A DNA stretch of 64,000 bases from Typhlomys cinereus (lineage: Eukaryota; Chordata; Mammalia; Rodentia; Platacanthomyidae), in contig JALPQD010000836.1 of NCBI GenBank assembly GCA_023101885.1, positions 192,144-256,143 of the forward strand, written 5' to 3'. A program made the translations under genes and the position numbers. Position 1 is the first letter of the stretch, and every line of letters starts with the position of its first letter. The notes beneath the pieces were generated by a model. The model had not been told where the DNA came from, ran no database searches, and worked only from the letters and a program-made list of their open reading frames with translations. Below are positions 38,313 through 49,989 of this stretch, in pieces.

Positions 38313-38689
38313 TCTCTACCGTCCCTGTCTTGAAGAAAGAACAGGAACAGTAGTCAAGGAGTCTGCGGTATATATAGAAGCCAAAGGCACTTCTCAAAAC
38401 AATACTGTTCATCATCCAGAGAGGTAAAAAGTGACCTTGACGCGGGGGTGGGACGAAAACGTGTTTCTCAAGGCATTAGTGCAGTCGGGGAGGGGGGGGA
38501 GAAAGGAGAACAATTAAAAAGCTTCCTCTCATCCATGCAAGATTAGAATCTTCAGCTGTCATATTATTGGATATATTTTTTCCCTCCTGGGAAAATGGGA
38601 GTGTAGGTAAAGCACAAGTTTAGAAATAATTATTTTGGTTCTATTTTGAGGCAGTGAGAGAAAAAAAAAGCTAGCCATGGACACATTTC

Positions 38690-38818
38690 TTTTTTGTTGT
38701 GTTGCTGTGCAGCTTTGGTAGTCGCTGGATAGCCCAAGCTCATCTAAAACTCATGGCAATCCTCCTGCCTGAGCTCCAGAGCTGAGATTTCACGTTTGGG
38801 TCACCGTACCCAGCCGCA
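38690..38818 (-). mobile_element. B1-like SINE, antisense
   Basis: GATAGCCCAAGCTCATCTAA, CAATCCTCCTGCCTGAGCTC and GGGTCACCGTACCCAGCC. Confidence 0.7.
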
Positions 38819-38952
38819 GTCTTCCCTTCTATCATGACTCGTCTGCATCAGGAGCAGTTTGTTCGCTTCTACAGAACAGACTTTGGAAAGTCCATAGCAA
38901 AGTGAAGAAGGCAAAAGGAAGGACTGGGGATGGGGAGGAAAACTGTGGAATT

Positions 38953-39011
38953 GTTTTATTATTATTATTATTATTTATTCAACTGTGTGCATGTGCGTGT
39001 GTATGTGCGCG

Positions 39012-39051
<40 letters not shown>

Positions 39052-39250
39052 ACCACGGACGAATTCGCGAACCACCATGGACGCCTCCACCTCCTTCTGC
39101 CCCGGGATTCACAGGCTCCGCCCTACCAGGACCAGAAGCGCAGGCCGCCCGGGCTTCCGCCTGGCGTCTATATGTGGGATCTGGGAACCAACCTCAGGAC
39201 CTTCTGCCTGCAAGGCGGAGGCTTAACCCCTGAGCCACCTCTCCAGCCCC
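38953..39250 (-). mobile_element. Variant subfamily of the main SINE, antisense, CpG-rich copy
   Basis: It shares the tail-side block of 30960-31259 (ACCACGGACGAATTCGCGAA, CCCCGGGATTCACAGGCTCC), and its head ends GAGCCACCTCTCCAGCCCCA. It keeps many CpGs, so it is probably a young copy. (ATT)n and (GT)n runs precede it. Confidence 0.85.
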
Positions 39251-40560
39251 ACTGTGGGAATTTTTAAAGGAACCAAGGAGAAAGGAAGACTTAAGGCCTA
39301 TAGCTGTCTTCAGAAACTTGAAGACGAGAAAAAAGGTATTTTTGCCTACATGATTCTGACCCAGAATCTTGGTCTAATAGGAAATTTTTGACTTAGAGAG
39401 ACAAGAAGTCTGTTCAAAATTGAGACTTTTAAGAGCCTGTCAGCAAACCAGACACTGTGGGAGTTCAGACAACACAAGAATGACTGGACAGAAACACTCC
39501 AGGAAGTAGTAATGCATGCACCAAAAGAGCTCTGAATATCTTCCTTCAAGAGTGAGGACCTGCGAGAACAGATTTCAGTTCTGAACCTTCACCTTGTATT
39601 TACAGATTAGGGAAATGAGATTAAAAAAATGAAAAGATTTACAAAGAACTATTCTGCTGGCAAATTGGAGTCACTAGAATTTTTATCTAAAGTGATAAAT
39701 GCCTATGTTCTTAACCTCTAAGTACCTGAAACACAAGAATGCTTCTCTAAGAAGCCTCTAAATTTAGAGAATGAGTCTGCTTTCCTTTCCTCTGCCTTGT
39801 AAGTGGAAAAAAAAAAAACCAGAAAGAAACAACTTCTTAGCAAATGAACATCTTTATATAGGTGGATATCCAGAGGGATATAAGAAAAAGAAAAATTTTG
39901 GCTCTTCTTAGATTCTTGCTCACCTTTCCCTACTTCCCCCCTTCACCTCTGGTCTGCTTCTAAGAACTGTTGTAAACTTGGCTCTCCTCTCATAGATATG
40001 GATTAGTTCCTTAGTACTGTGTTAGCGATCCTTATGGGTCAGATTTTCATAAAAATCTATGAAGTTGAATTCTATTCCTGTTCTATTCCTGGGTCTGATT
40101 CTGATTCTGCTGTTAAAGTCACTGCAAGTTTGTTTGTCTGTTTGTTTGTTCTTCTGTAGCCTTCACTAGCCTCTAACCCCTCATCTCCTGCCTTCACCTC
40201 CCAAATATTGGGATTATAGACATGCACCATCATGTTGGCTCAATCAGTTAACTTTAAAAGAATGAAGTTGCTAGACCCCAGGAACCTGACTATTAAAGTG
40301 AATCCCATACTTACTATAGAAAAGATGAATTCTCATGAGGTACAGTGGTATATTAAATCACATGGCTTGCTTGTTAACTAAGCTATACCAAAAGCCACAC
40401 TTAAGGGGGCAGGGAATATTGATGCTATGCTCAGAGAATGGGGCTAAAAATCTGTAAGATAGGCTTCAACAACATGGCACCCCTGGATTCTTATTTCTGA
40501 TTATATTGAAATGTACTAGTGGAAGTTCTTCAACAAAGTGATACTCATTCATAAAAATGT
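39251..40560. other. Non-coding stretch, mostly unique-looking
   Basis: A B1-like antisense piece lies at 40150-40245. The rest shows no exon or RNA gene. Confidence 0.5.
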
Positions 40561-40562
40561 TA

Positions 40563-40862
40563 CATAGGGACTGGAAAAATGGTCTCAAGCAGAAAGTCCT
40601 GAGTTTGGATCTCAGATCCCATGTAAAAATGCCAAGCGGAAATGGCGGTGACCTTCACTTCCAACCCTGGAAGGTGGAGCCTGGGAAACTCCAGAGCAAA
40701 GCAAAGAGGAGATAGCTCAATCCAGGAGGTTCCCAAAGTCACTTGTGGCCTTCCACAAGCATACGTATAGGCTCAGGCTGACGTCAAACTCTCCACAGGC
40801 ATCCGTCGTGTGTGCTCACACACGCACGCACGCACGCACATACGCATGCGCACACACACAGA
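40563..40862 (+). mobile_element. (CA)n-tailed SINE, sense copy
   Basis: GGGACTGGAAAAATGGTCTC with a deleted A-box region, GAGTTTGGATCTCAGATCCC and GGCCTTCCACAAGCATACGT, then a CG-containing CA tail (40815-40860). Confidence 0.8.
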
Positions 40863-40943
40863 AAAAAATGTTAAGTAGCCTGGCTTGATGGCTCAAGCCA
40901 TGCCAGTTTTAACAGCACTTGAAGGCTGAGAAAGGCTTTTGAG

Positions 40944-41018
40944 AGAAGAAAGGATGGATGGAAGGAAGGAAGAAAGGAAGGAAGGAAGGAGGGAGGGAAG
41001 GAGGGAGGGAGGGAGGAA
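40944..41018 (+). repeat. (GGAA/GGGA)n purine microsatellite
   Basis: GGAA and GGGA units over about 75 bases. Confidence 0.9.
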
Positions 41019-41204
41019 ACTGACTTTTGGGAGTCTTTTCATAGAATTGTTTTTTAGTTGATTGAATTCTGCACTCTTAAGGGGACCATAATATTTGTTA
41101 AATACATGAATTAGTTCATTTTTATCCTTTAAATTCATTTTCACGAAAATCTATGAAGTCGAGTACTACGTTGACTTTTTTTAAAATTTTTTTTTCATGT
41201 CTGT

Positions 41205-41437
41205 GTCTGCATTTCACTGGATGTGCCTGTGTGTATCAGAGGGCATTTTGTGTGCCTGTGGAAGCACTTCAGGAATCTCCTTGGATTTCACTTCCTCCTC
41301 TTTGCTTTGCTCTGGAGTTTCCCAAGCTTTGCTTTCCAGGGCCCAAGTACAGACTCCTGCCATTTCTGTCTGAGTTTTTACATGGGGTCTGGAAGCAGAG
41401 GCTTAACCCCTGAGCCATCATCTCTCCGGGCCCAATT
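41205..41437 (-). mobile_element. (CA)n-tailed SINE, antisense copy
   Basis: GTGTATCAGAGGGCATTTTG, CTTTGCTCTGGAGTTTCCCA and CCCCTGAGCCATCATCTCTC. The head segment is shortened. Confidence 0.85.
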
Positions 41438-41515
41438 TTTGTTTGTTTTTGAGACAAGATCTCACTTTGACCCAAGCTGACCTCAAACTTTCAAATAAGT
41501 TGTAGAAAAAGTACA

Positions 41516-41695
41516 TGGGGCCAACAAGATGGTTCAGCTGGTAGAAGCGCTTGCAACAAAGTTTAACACATCAAGTTCAGTACCAAGAACTAACACAGAG
41601 GTAGACTCTACAAACCTGTCCTCAAACCTTCATCATGTTCATGGCATGTATGCACCCACTCACTCACATGCAAATAATAATCATAAATTGTAAAA
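41516..41695 (+). mobile_element. B2-type tRNA-derived SINE
   Basis: CAACAAGATGGTTCAGCTGG (A box), TCAAGTTCAGTACCAAGAAC (B box) and a CACTCACTCACATG end. Confidence 0.6.
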
Positions 41696-41699
41696 AGAA

Positions 41700-42970
41700 A
41701 AGTCTTAGACTCTTAAACTATTGCCTTGACAAAAGATGAATAATGAGAGACCATTAATTCTGTTTTCTAGAAACAAGAAATTTTCAAAAAGACCTCTTAT
41801 TGGTCTATGTTTGAATTGCTCATCTTGCAGAGAGAATTTTGCTTGTTTGGAGACAGAGCCTCACTGTGGAGCTCAGACTAGTCTCAAATTCTCCAGTGTT
41901 CTGTCTCAGGTCTCCCTTGACAGCCCCCTCACACCAAGATCCACATGAACTCTTATTTAAAATCACTTCTGGCCTTGAAGTTTCCCCTTTCATACCCAAA
42001 TGTTTTCAGTGTGCACGAGCCATCGCTTGTCAGCTTCCTTTTTCTCACTGGTTCAATACACTCCTCGCTGTAGTTTTGAACAGATGAAAAACTTCTTAAT
42101 GCCCAAATTCAAATATTTCCTTTTTTCTGAACTAAATTTGGTAATTTAATGTTATTGTCCCATTCTGGAGGAGTCTTTTTATACAGGGAAGTCTGTAGAA
42201 GTTAAAAAAGAAGTTTCATAATAATGGTAAAATATCAGAAATAATTTTAACTATTGTCATTCTTTTTCACTTGAGTAAATTATGCTGAGAGTGTCACCAT
42301 CTCCTAAAACTTTGTCATTCTATCAAAGAAAAAATTCATATCGATCAGAAAACGCTTTGATTCGTATTTTAAAAAACTATGATAGTCCTATGTTGCTAAT
42401 CATTACAAGATATTCCATACTGAATCACCAATGATAATCATCAAAAAATCTTTTAAGAAATGTCCCCCACTAAAAATTTTTAAAGTTTTTGCACAACTAT
42501 ATCCTAAACAAGGAGCAAGGTCCAAATCAAATGGTCTACAGAAATGAAGCGATATTTTACAGAAGAAACAAAACTTCCCCTCAAAACTTCCCCCCATTCA
42601 TATTCCTACCGTAGAAAAGATTCTGAATTCATTGGTTTTTTTGCTTCATTTAAGCACGGCAGTCTTGCTGTCTTTTTTTTTTCCAGGAAATATTCCACTC
42701 AAATATTTCAGGTTTTGAGTGAAGCTGACTTACGTAATCATCCAGCCCGTTGGGATTTCTTCCCAACTGAAGATCTGCGTACCACTCTAATGAGTCACAT
42801 TTCATAAAGTATAACATCTGTGAGAGGGCGTTATAAACATCCCAGTGCCCCCAAACAGCTGTCAAACTTTAGAGGAAACAGAACCTCCACTTCCCAGCTA
42901 GTTTTTCACATTGCAGTTTGCAGAATTAAAAACCAGACAGAACAACACACTGATGCATATGGCCAGCATA
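41700..42970. other. Non-coding, unique-looking, AT-rich
   Basis: No repeat family or exon was recognised; several open frames under 90 codons have no recognisable domain. Confidence 0.45.
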
Positions 42971-42972
42971 TA

Positions 42973-42974
<2 letters not shown>

Positions 42975-43012
<38 letters not shown>

Positions 43013-43084
43013 GAAAAAGAAGGAACAGGCTGGAAAGGTAACTTGAAAAAGTACTTCCCAGAATGCATCAAGCCCAAGATCCCT

Positions 43085-43134
<50 letters not shown>

Positions 43135-43223
43135 GAACATATGCACTTTTTACAGAGCAACCCTAGTTTCTAAGTTCATTATTGATCAAGCAAAACTTCC
43201 CAGGATGCATCAAGCCCAAGATC

Positions 43224-43267
<44 letters not shown>

Positions 43268-43440
43268 GGAGAGAAAACATGCACTTTTTACAGAGCAACC
43301 CTGGTTTCTAAGTTCACTCATATTGATCAAGCAAAACATCCTCGCCCACAGGGTCTCCTGACTATCCATGTGAAGTTCACTCATTATTGATCAAGCAAAA
43401 AACATCCTCGCCCACAGGTTTTCCTGGCTATTCATGTGCT
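42975..43440 (+). repeat. (CT)n plus tandemly duplicated (GA)n-containing units
   Basis: (CT)n lies at 42976-43008. A segment CAAGCCCAAGATCCCT plus (GA)n plus CACTTTTTACAGAGCAACCC plus TGATCAAGCAAAAC occurs at about 43050-43190 and again at about 43191-43340. A shorter tail (GATCAAGCAAAA, CATCCTCGCCCACAGG) is repeated once more at about 43373-43440. Confidence 0.9.
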
Positions 43441-43834
43441 TCCGGGCCCTAATTTTTTTTTTTTTTTTTTTTTTCCTGAGATGCTGCATTTAGCCCACGT
43501 AAGAGAGACATCCGGGTAGGACTCTGTTTCCCCCTGGTTGGAAGTTTCTCTCAACTGTTAAAAGTGGCATTGCATCTTGCAATCTTGCAGTCACGAGATG
43601 GACCATGGCTCTGTCCCCGGGGTGTCCCACCCAAATGCTAAGCTTCTGCACCGCCCCCTGCACCATGTTCCCAAGTCCCACTGTGCGCGCGGCCACTGGT
43701 GCCAGCTCCAAACTTACACTTAGATTTCAAATCAAATTTCTCTGATGCCAGAGGTTGAATCTCTGCCCAAAATATAGCCTTTGGCTTTTTTCCTGCTTCC
43801 AAATCTCCCCGTTCACTAATGACTTTTTTTGGGA

Positions 43835-43945
43835 GGGGGCTGAGAGCCAGAACGACAGGCTGCCGCTATTTTCTGTCCAGCATTCAAACTCGGGTCCATT
43901 TGCAAAGCAGAGGTTTAACCCGTGAACCTTGTCTCCAGTACTTGC
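43835..43945 (-). mobile_element. Antisense SINE head fragment, decayed
   Basis: CCGCTATTTTCTGTCCAGCA, AAACTCGGGTCCATTTGCAA and AGAGGTTTAACCCGTGAACC match the head half of the main SINE complement. Confidence 0.55.
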
Positions 43946-44363
43946 TGTTTTCAGACAGAGTCTTGCTGCGTAGCACAGCCTGGCCTCTCTTCGCAGCAAT
44001 CTCCTGATTTAGCCTTTCGATTGCTGTGTAAGTAGTATTTTTCTGACTGCTCCATGCACTTACAGTTAACTATGGACCTGAGGGATGATCACAGGAGTCC
44101 CTGGTTCATGATCCTATGCAGAGATAGCCCCCATGCTGGTATTTTGGGGAACTAGCCATGAATCTGGAAGGGGGAGGGGGAGTTATCTTCAGATAGAGTT
44201 AGAATTCAGTTAACTGATAGGACGTAAAGTGAGAACTACACAGTCTGGTGCTAGAAGTGAAATACTAAGAATATGCTAAGACTCACCGGAAAGGTTTTGT
44301 TTTCCTTCCATTATACACTTTCTGTCACACAATCACTACAATTTTCTTGTTACTTTATCAGTA

Positions 44364-44406
<43 letters not shown>
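44364..44406 (+). repeat. (GT)n microsatellite
   Basis: About 21 perfect GT units. Confidence 0.95.
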
Positions 44407-44407
<1 letters not shown>

Positions 44408-45025
44408 TGTTTGTGCACCCAAATGTATTGGGATTTTTATATTTCTGACATAGGTTCGCCACCTGTAGCCCAGAGCAGGATGGCACTTCAGAATCCTATC
44501 TCAGACTGCTAAGTGTTGGGATGACAGTGGCGTGGACAAACCAGATATGAGGCTCAGAGGAAAAAGGGTTAAAAAGTAGTGCCAAGATCCCAGGCTAGAA
44601 CAACCGAAAGTTGATACCAGCACAATGGAAGTGAAGATCTCATGGGGCCCAGTAGCTCGGCTTTGAACATAAATAATCTAAAAACCTCTTGGATCATCAA
44701 GAGATGACAAGATGACAGGTAAATGTATCTGGAGATAAGAAGAAAGATTCTGCTTAGAGATCTAAGTCTCTAAAGGGGTTCATAATGTTTTAAGTAAGCT
44801 TGCAATTTTGTTCACAGCTATCCTCAACCAATGCTGCCTGAGGATCACACGTTGGAAAACCCCAAAGGAGAAAAGAAAAATTGGATACTAGTTAGACACA
44901 TGGAATCATTGCAAAGTACTTTTCTTTTGCTTCTGAAATATGGAACAGAATGTGTTTGCATGCCTTTATGTAAGGAAACAGGCCCTAGGATAGAAGGAAG
45001 CTACTGGACTTCTATGCCCTGAAGC

Positions 45026-45173
45026 TATTATAGAAACATTCCATAAACTAGATGACTGAGAAATAACAGAAATTTGCTTCTTAATAGCACCTTCTCATAT
45101 ATTATAGAAACATTCCATAAACTAGATGACTGAGAAATAATAGAGATTTGCCTCTTAATAGTACCTTCTCATG
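45026..45173 (+). repeat. 74-bp tandem duplication
   Basis: Unit 1 (45026-45099) and unit 2 (45100-45173) both begin TATTATAGAAACATTCCATA and differ at only a few positions, for example AACAGAAAT versus AATAGAGAT. No repeat family was recognised. Confidence 0.92.
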
Positions 45174-46459
45174 TATTCACATGGTGGACGGAGTAAAGAA
45201 GCTCCTCATTATTCTCATTATTGATGGATCCTTTCAATAGGAGGAATAATACTTCACATATCTAACATGACTGTAGAAAGCTAGCAATTACTTAGATTCC
45301 AGCTAATTTAATGATCACCACCAGCTCTGACTGGAGCGCTCATTTAAGAATATCATGTATTAACTTTGATAACACTTGGATTTATGTTTATGCTATGAGA
45401 AAATGTCTCCTGCAAGAAACCAGGACAAAGAGCAAAATAATGGTGTCCCTGCTATTACAGTAAGGTTACATTGTGCTCACTCTTTTTTTTCCCCCAAAGT
45501 AGAACATTCTGATCCTCTGATAATATTCTAGTAAAAGAGTTTGTTTATTTGGTACTGAATTGTTCCATAAATGAGTTCATTTCTTGTGATGAATATCAGC
45601 ACAACATATCTGAGCTTTTTTTGTGTGGCTTCATTGATGTGCTATAGTCCAGCAGGCTTGAGAACTGATCAATTATCTGCTTCAGCGAGAGAGGAATTCT
45701 GTCTGGGAGCTCTCTAAAGTTTGATGAATATATTATGTCCTGATTGCTTGAGGGAAATGTAAAAGGGGAGAAGAGGTCATTCTGAAGAGCACCCAATCAA
45801 TTTGAGCAGATTCTGTTTATTATAGACAGAAAACAGGTTTGTTTTTTTTTTTTTTTTTTGCAGTCGAGCTTTCACTAAAGTACACAGCAAATGAATATGA
45901 ATACTGTGTTGTATCTTTTAATAAAAGCTTGAAATGGCAAAATACCCTACATAATCATTTGTATTCCTCCCTGATTTGGGAAATATAATTTCTGAGAAAT
46001 CTAAACATATCATATTTTTTTGTGTTGCTGTTTTTCTGAGCCCAGACTGGTTGTACACTCTCTATGTAGCTGAGACTAGCCTTGACTCAACCTCACACAA
46101 GTACTTGGGATTGCAAGCTTGTTCCACCATGTCTGGCTTAACACCATGTTTATGGAACTTATAAAGTAAGCAGTTTCATGTGTGTGCTTCTCTAGTTAGC
46201 TCCCAAAACAAAAGACAGAGAGAGAGAAATGATGTTTATGTGAAAGTGCTCTCCAGAGCAAGGCATTCTTCCTTGAGCAAACAATTTAGATCTGTTTTTA
46301 CTATTTACTGTTCTCTGAAATTGCCCCACTTTCTTGGTTAGTGACTAGTGTAATTAAGTGCCTACATGTGTATGTGTGTGTGTGTGTGTGTGTGTGTATG
46401 TGATAGTCATCGCTCCGGAGGTGAATGATCTTCTTTCCAGTGCCATCAATGAACTGGAC

Positions 46460-46640
46460 CTAAACCTGGTGATGCATGTCTATAATTGTAGCTACTTGGG
46501 AGGCTGAGTCAAGAGGACCACAAGTTCAAGGCCCGTGTGGCCTACAGAATGAGTTCAAGGTTAGCTTGAATAGCTTAATGAGACTAAGGATACAGCTCGG
46601 TGCAAAACAAGATCATAGGTCCAATCCCCAGGACAGAAGA
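46460..46640 (+). mobile_element. B1/ID-like composite SINE
   Basis: GGTGATGCATGTCTATAATT, CTACTTGGGAGGCTGAGTCA, then GGATACAGCTCGGTGCAAAA and CAATCCCCAGGACAGAAGAG. Confidence 0.65.
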
Positions 46641-47917
46641 GAAGACAGAAAAAAAGCCCTTAGAGGACAAAATGACAATGAAACAGAAATGTTAAAATAT
46701 AATTAGGTAAAAGAAGAAATGGTTTCTATTAAAACATTGTTTTCTATAAATTAATCAAACCATTGATTTAAGTTTTCACTTCTTGGCCTTTCAGGTAGTA
46801 TCAAAACTATACGTAAAACCATCAGTTCTTCAAAGGACAAGTTGCATTTTTAGATGTTGTCCCTATGTAAACTCTTCTCTGACCTGCACAAACTCAACTC
46901 TGGATCTAAATCAGGATTTCTGATCTTCATTCTCCACTAAGAGAGTAGTTACTGGCGTATGCTCAATTGATAGTGTCTTTCTCCTCCCCTAGACTGTATC
47001 GCTCCTTACCTTTACCTCCTCAGAGCTAGCACAGTGCCTGTACAATGGAGGGCTCAATAATATGCTCTGAATGACCAAAAGATTACTCAGTTGGCTTTGA
47101 GACAAGATGCTCCTACCATGGGCATCTCATCATAGCTAATATGAACCTTCATCTGTAATGGCTGAGGTAGGTTGAGATGGGGCAGGGGTGGGGACACTGA
47201 AGTCCTTACTTCCCAGCAAATCATTCATGTCTGTGTTCAGTTCTCTCCTCTACATGGGACGAAGAGAGTGTGGAGTGCCTCACAATGCTAGCCACACTCC
47301 TAGGAGGTATATTACATCTCCAGTCACTTCCATTTTCTCTTCCCAATGGCTAGAATTACAAGTGTGTGCCTCCATGCCAGACTGCAATGCTAGAGATCAA
47401 ATCCAGACTTTCATGGATGTTAGGCAAACTTTTACCAACTGAACCACATCCCCATGCCCTAGGTCAACTCTTAATTATATATTCGGGCAGAATGTTCCAT
47501 TACCAATTTTTTCCCCCTCAATCAGAGGTTTATCCTTATATGCAGGTAAAGAGAAAATTTTACATAAGATAAAGGATGTCCTATTTATAAACACGTTCTT
47601 CTAGATCAATAATTAACTTATATCTACTTTTTGCTTTGTGATTTTTTTTTTTTGGTCTGAATGAAAAATTCAACCAGGCACAAAATGTCTCTGTTTTTCT
47701 CATCCTGCCATATTGCATGCCTCTCTCAAAGTCCTTCTCTGTGACACCACCCCACCCCTGGTCACCATTTAATATTAACACTCCCTTTATTCCAAGCCCT
47801 GACCCATTCTCTTGTTCCTGTTCCTTCTAGGATGATTACATTGCATGTTTTTAATGGTCCCTCCTGTTAATATTGGCTTTTTTATATTATATACAGCATG
47901 CATATGTGTTGTACCAG

Positions 47918-48290
47918 TTACTCTTTTCTGCTGCTGTGAGATAATACCTAAAGTCAAACAACTTAATGGAGAAAGGGAGATTTATTCAGCTTACAGTTCC
48001 AGAGGAAAAAATACCATCCATTATGGCAGGAAAGGCCTGGCTAACTGGCAGAAGCTGGAGATGCGCTAAGTCATGTCCCTCATGGAGACAGAGAGTTACT
48101 GCTGTAAGCTCAAGTGCAGACTAACTCACTCAAGCAGGGCGGGGCTAACCAACCTCAAGGCCCACCCCTTGTGACTGACTGCCTTCCTCTAGCAAGGCTC
48201 CTAAAGGTGCCATGATTTTAGCAAACTAAAGATGCAAATACATGAGACTATGGGAGTCAACTCACATGTCAATCCTTGACATATGGATAT
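47918..48290 (-). mobile_element. Old rodent retroposon (family not named)
   Basis: Blocks such as GAGATTTATTCAGCTTACAG, CCCACCCCTTGTGACTGACT, CTCTAGCAAGGCTCCTAAAG and CATGAGACTATGGGAGTC recall a widespread rodent element with a TTTATT (AATAAA complement) start. A fragment of the same type may lie at 9495-9700. Confidence 0.6.
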
Positions 48291-49235
48291 GCAGCATGAG
48301 GAAGCATATAATAGAGGATATATGGCTTACAATATGAGGGAAATGGCTGGCTATGGATAATTAATACTGCTTTGTTTTTTCATAAAAGGAATCAGAATGT
48401 TAGTATTTCAGGAATTAACCCTGAATGTGATTTTAAGCCCTTTTGAGATCTATTTCATTTCTGAGTGATTCCTAAGTGATCACCATGACCTCTCCTTTTG
48501 TGGCAGACATTACATGTTTGTTTCGCCTTGCTTGAAAGTTTAACAGCTAGGAATTGAATTACCTTTTTACCATAATACAAAGACTTTTACCATGATACAA
48601 AGTTTTGGTATTCTGGGAATATCTACCTAACACATTAATGGGCCTGGGACTCTTTCTTACTCTACTTCAGTCATCAATTTAAAATTCTACTCAAAGCAAA
48701 GTTCTCTTGGGATTTTCTGGTCTTGGTTGGGTTAACCTGGCTTTCATCATTGTTCCACTATCTGACTAAGTTAAATTCTGAAGGAGAGAAGAAAGTAAAG
48801 AAAGAAGGAGGTAAGGAAGGGCAAGAGGGAGTGAAAGAATAAGCACATGAAAAATAAAAAGTCCTATGTATTTTTTATCGAAATGTAAAACTTCTTGTTT
48901 TTGACAGTGAGTACAAGTCAGAAGTATTTAGAAGCATTAGGTTTTAGCACAGAAGTTGCGGTCATGTACCTGTTGACTAGTGCACTGGTCCGCACGCCAG
49001 TCCAATAAATATAATACACGTAAGAAGAATTTTTTGAAAAATCAGTACTTGTCTATATAGTCCCTGTGGATACCAAAAATCTATGGATGCTCAAATCTCT
49101 TAGATTAATGGTGTACACATGAGGCAAAGGTGAATGAGGGTCTCAGCTAAACTTACACCCACAAAATTGGGGAATGAAGTCAAAAAAATCAGCTGGAAAG
49201 TCTAAATCTATAGATAAAAAAAGTGAAAGCAGGGA
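48291..49235. other. Non-coding, unique-looking
   Basis: A purine patch lies at 48780-48840. Nothing else was recognised. Confidence 0.45.
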
Positions 49236-49470
49236 AAAGTGGGGGCAGGTGGGTAACTGTGCTTGCTGCCAAACCAAATGACTTAGTTCAACCCCTGGGG
49301 CTTACACGATGCAAGAAGAGAACACACTCTCACAAGTTGTATGCTACTTCTGACATGCTGTGGCACATGCACACATACATACAGAGAGACAGAGAGAGAG
49401 AGAAATAAAGAGAAAGACAAGAAAGCGAGAAAGAAAAGAAAAAGAGAAGGGAAAAAGAGGGAAGAAGGGA
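49236..49470 (+). mobile_element. B2-type SINE with purine-rich tail
   Basis: GGTGGGTAACTGTGCTTGCT, TTAGTTCAACCCCTGGGGCT and an AGAGAGAGAAATAAAG tail running into AAAGAAAAG repeats. Confidence 0.6.
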
Positions 49471-49989
49471 AACAGGCTTGAGTGGCCAACCAAGACACGA
49501 GAGGCTTATTTGCCGCAAATGGAGAAACTAAAATGAGGAGAAGTCATTTCCGTTGGAGCAGGAGAACAGAGGCCAAGTCTGACTAATACCACAGACCCTG
49601 TAGTGCCTCCCATGGTTTTTTCCCTTCCGATTCTGAATTAACCACATCAGGAAAGTGATCATTTTCTTCACCAGAATGCTCATTGTTGCAGATGCAACAA
49701 TGCGCCTTTGAAAAATGAAGAATGCACGCCTACGTATTTTAAATATCCTGTAGGACCATTACATTATAAAATCACCTGCTTCCAGGCAGCTCATTTTATG
49801 AGATGAACATACCTCATCCCATTTCTGAAATGTAAAAGTTTTTCTTTTAAAGTCATAATCATTATTTGCTGTTGGTTTTTGCTTGCTGGTGTACCTTATT
49901 TTATTTTTTCTAAAGCTAGAAAACAGGGAATTATGGGAGTTCCGACTGCTGTTTTGAACAACCAAAAGTAACACAATATTAAATGACAA

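Larger units (their letters stand above)
44546..47915. other. Non-coding stretch, mixed unique and SINE sequence
   Basis: Antisense B1-like pieces lie at 46015-46145 and about 47290-47400, a (GT)n at 46374-46398, and a B1/ID-like sense SINE at 46460-46640. The rest is unique-looking with no exon signal. Confidence 0.5.

Noticed and set aside
43490..43711. 73-codon minus-strand open frame in a GC-rich patch near 43.6 kb, considered as a Gpr1 exon or retroviral remnant
   Set aside because: No recognisable motif, no matching splice acceptor, and no terminal repeats were found.
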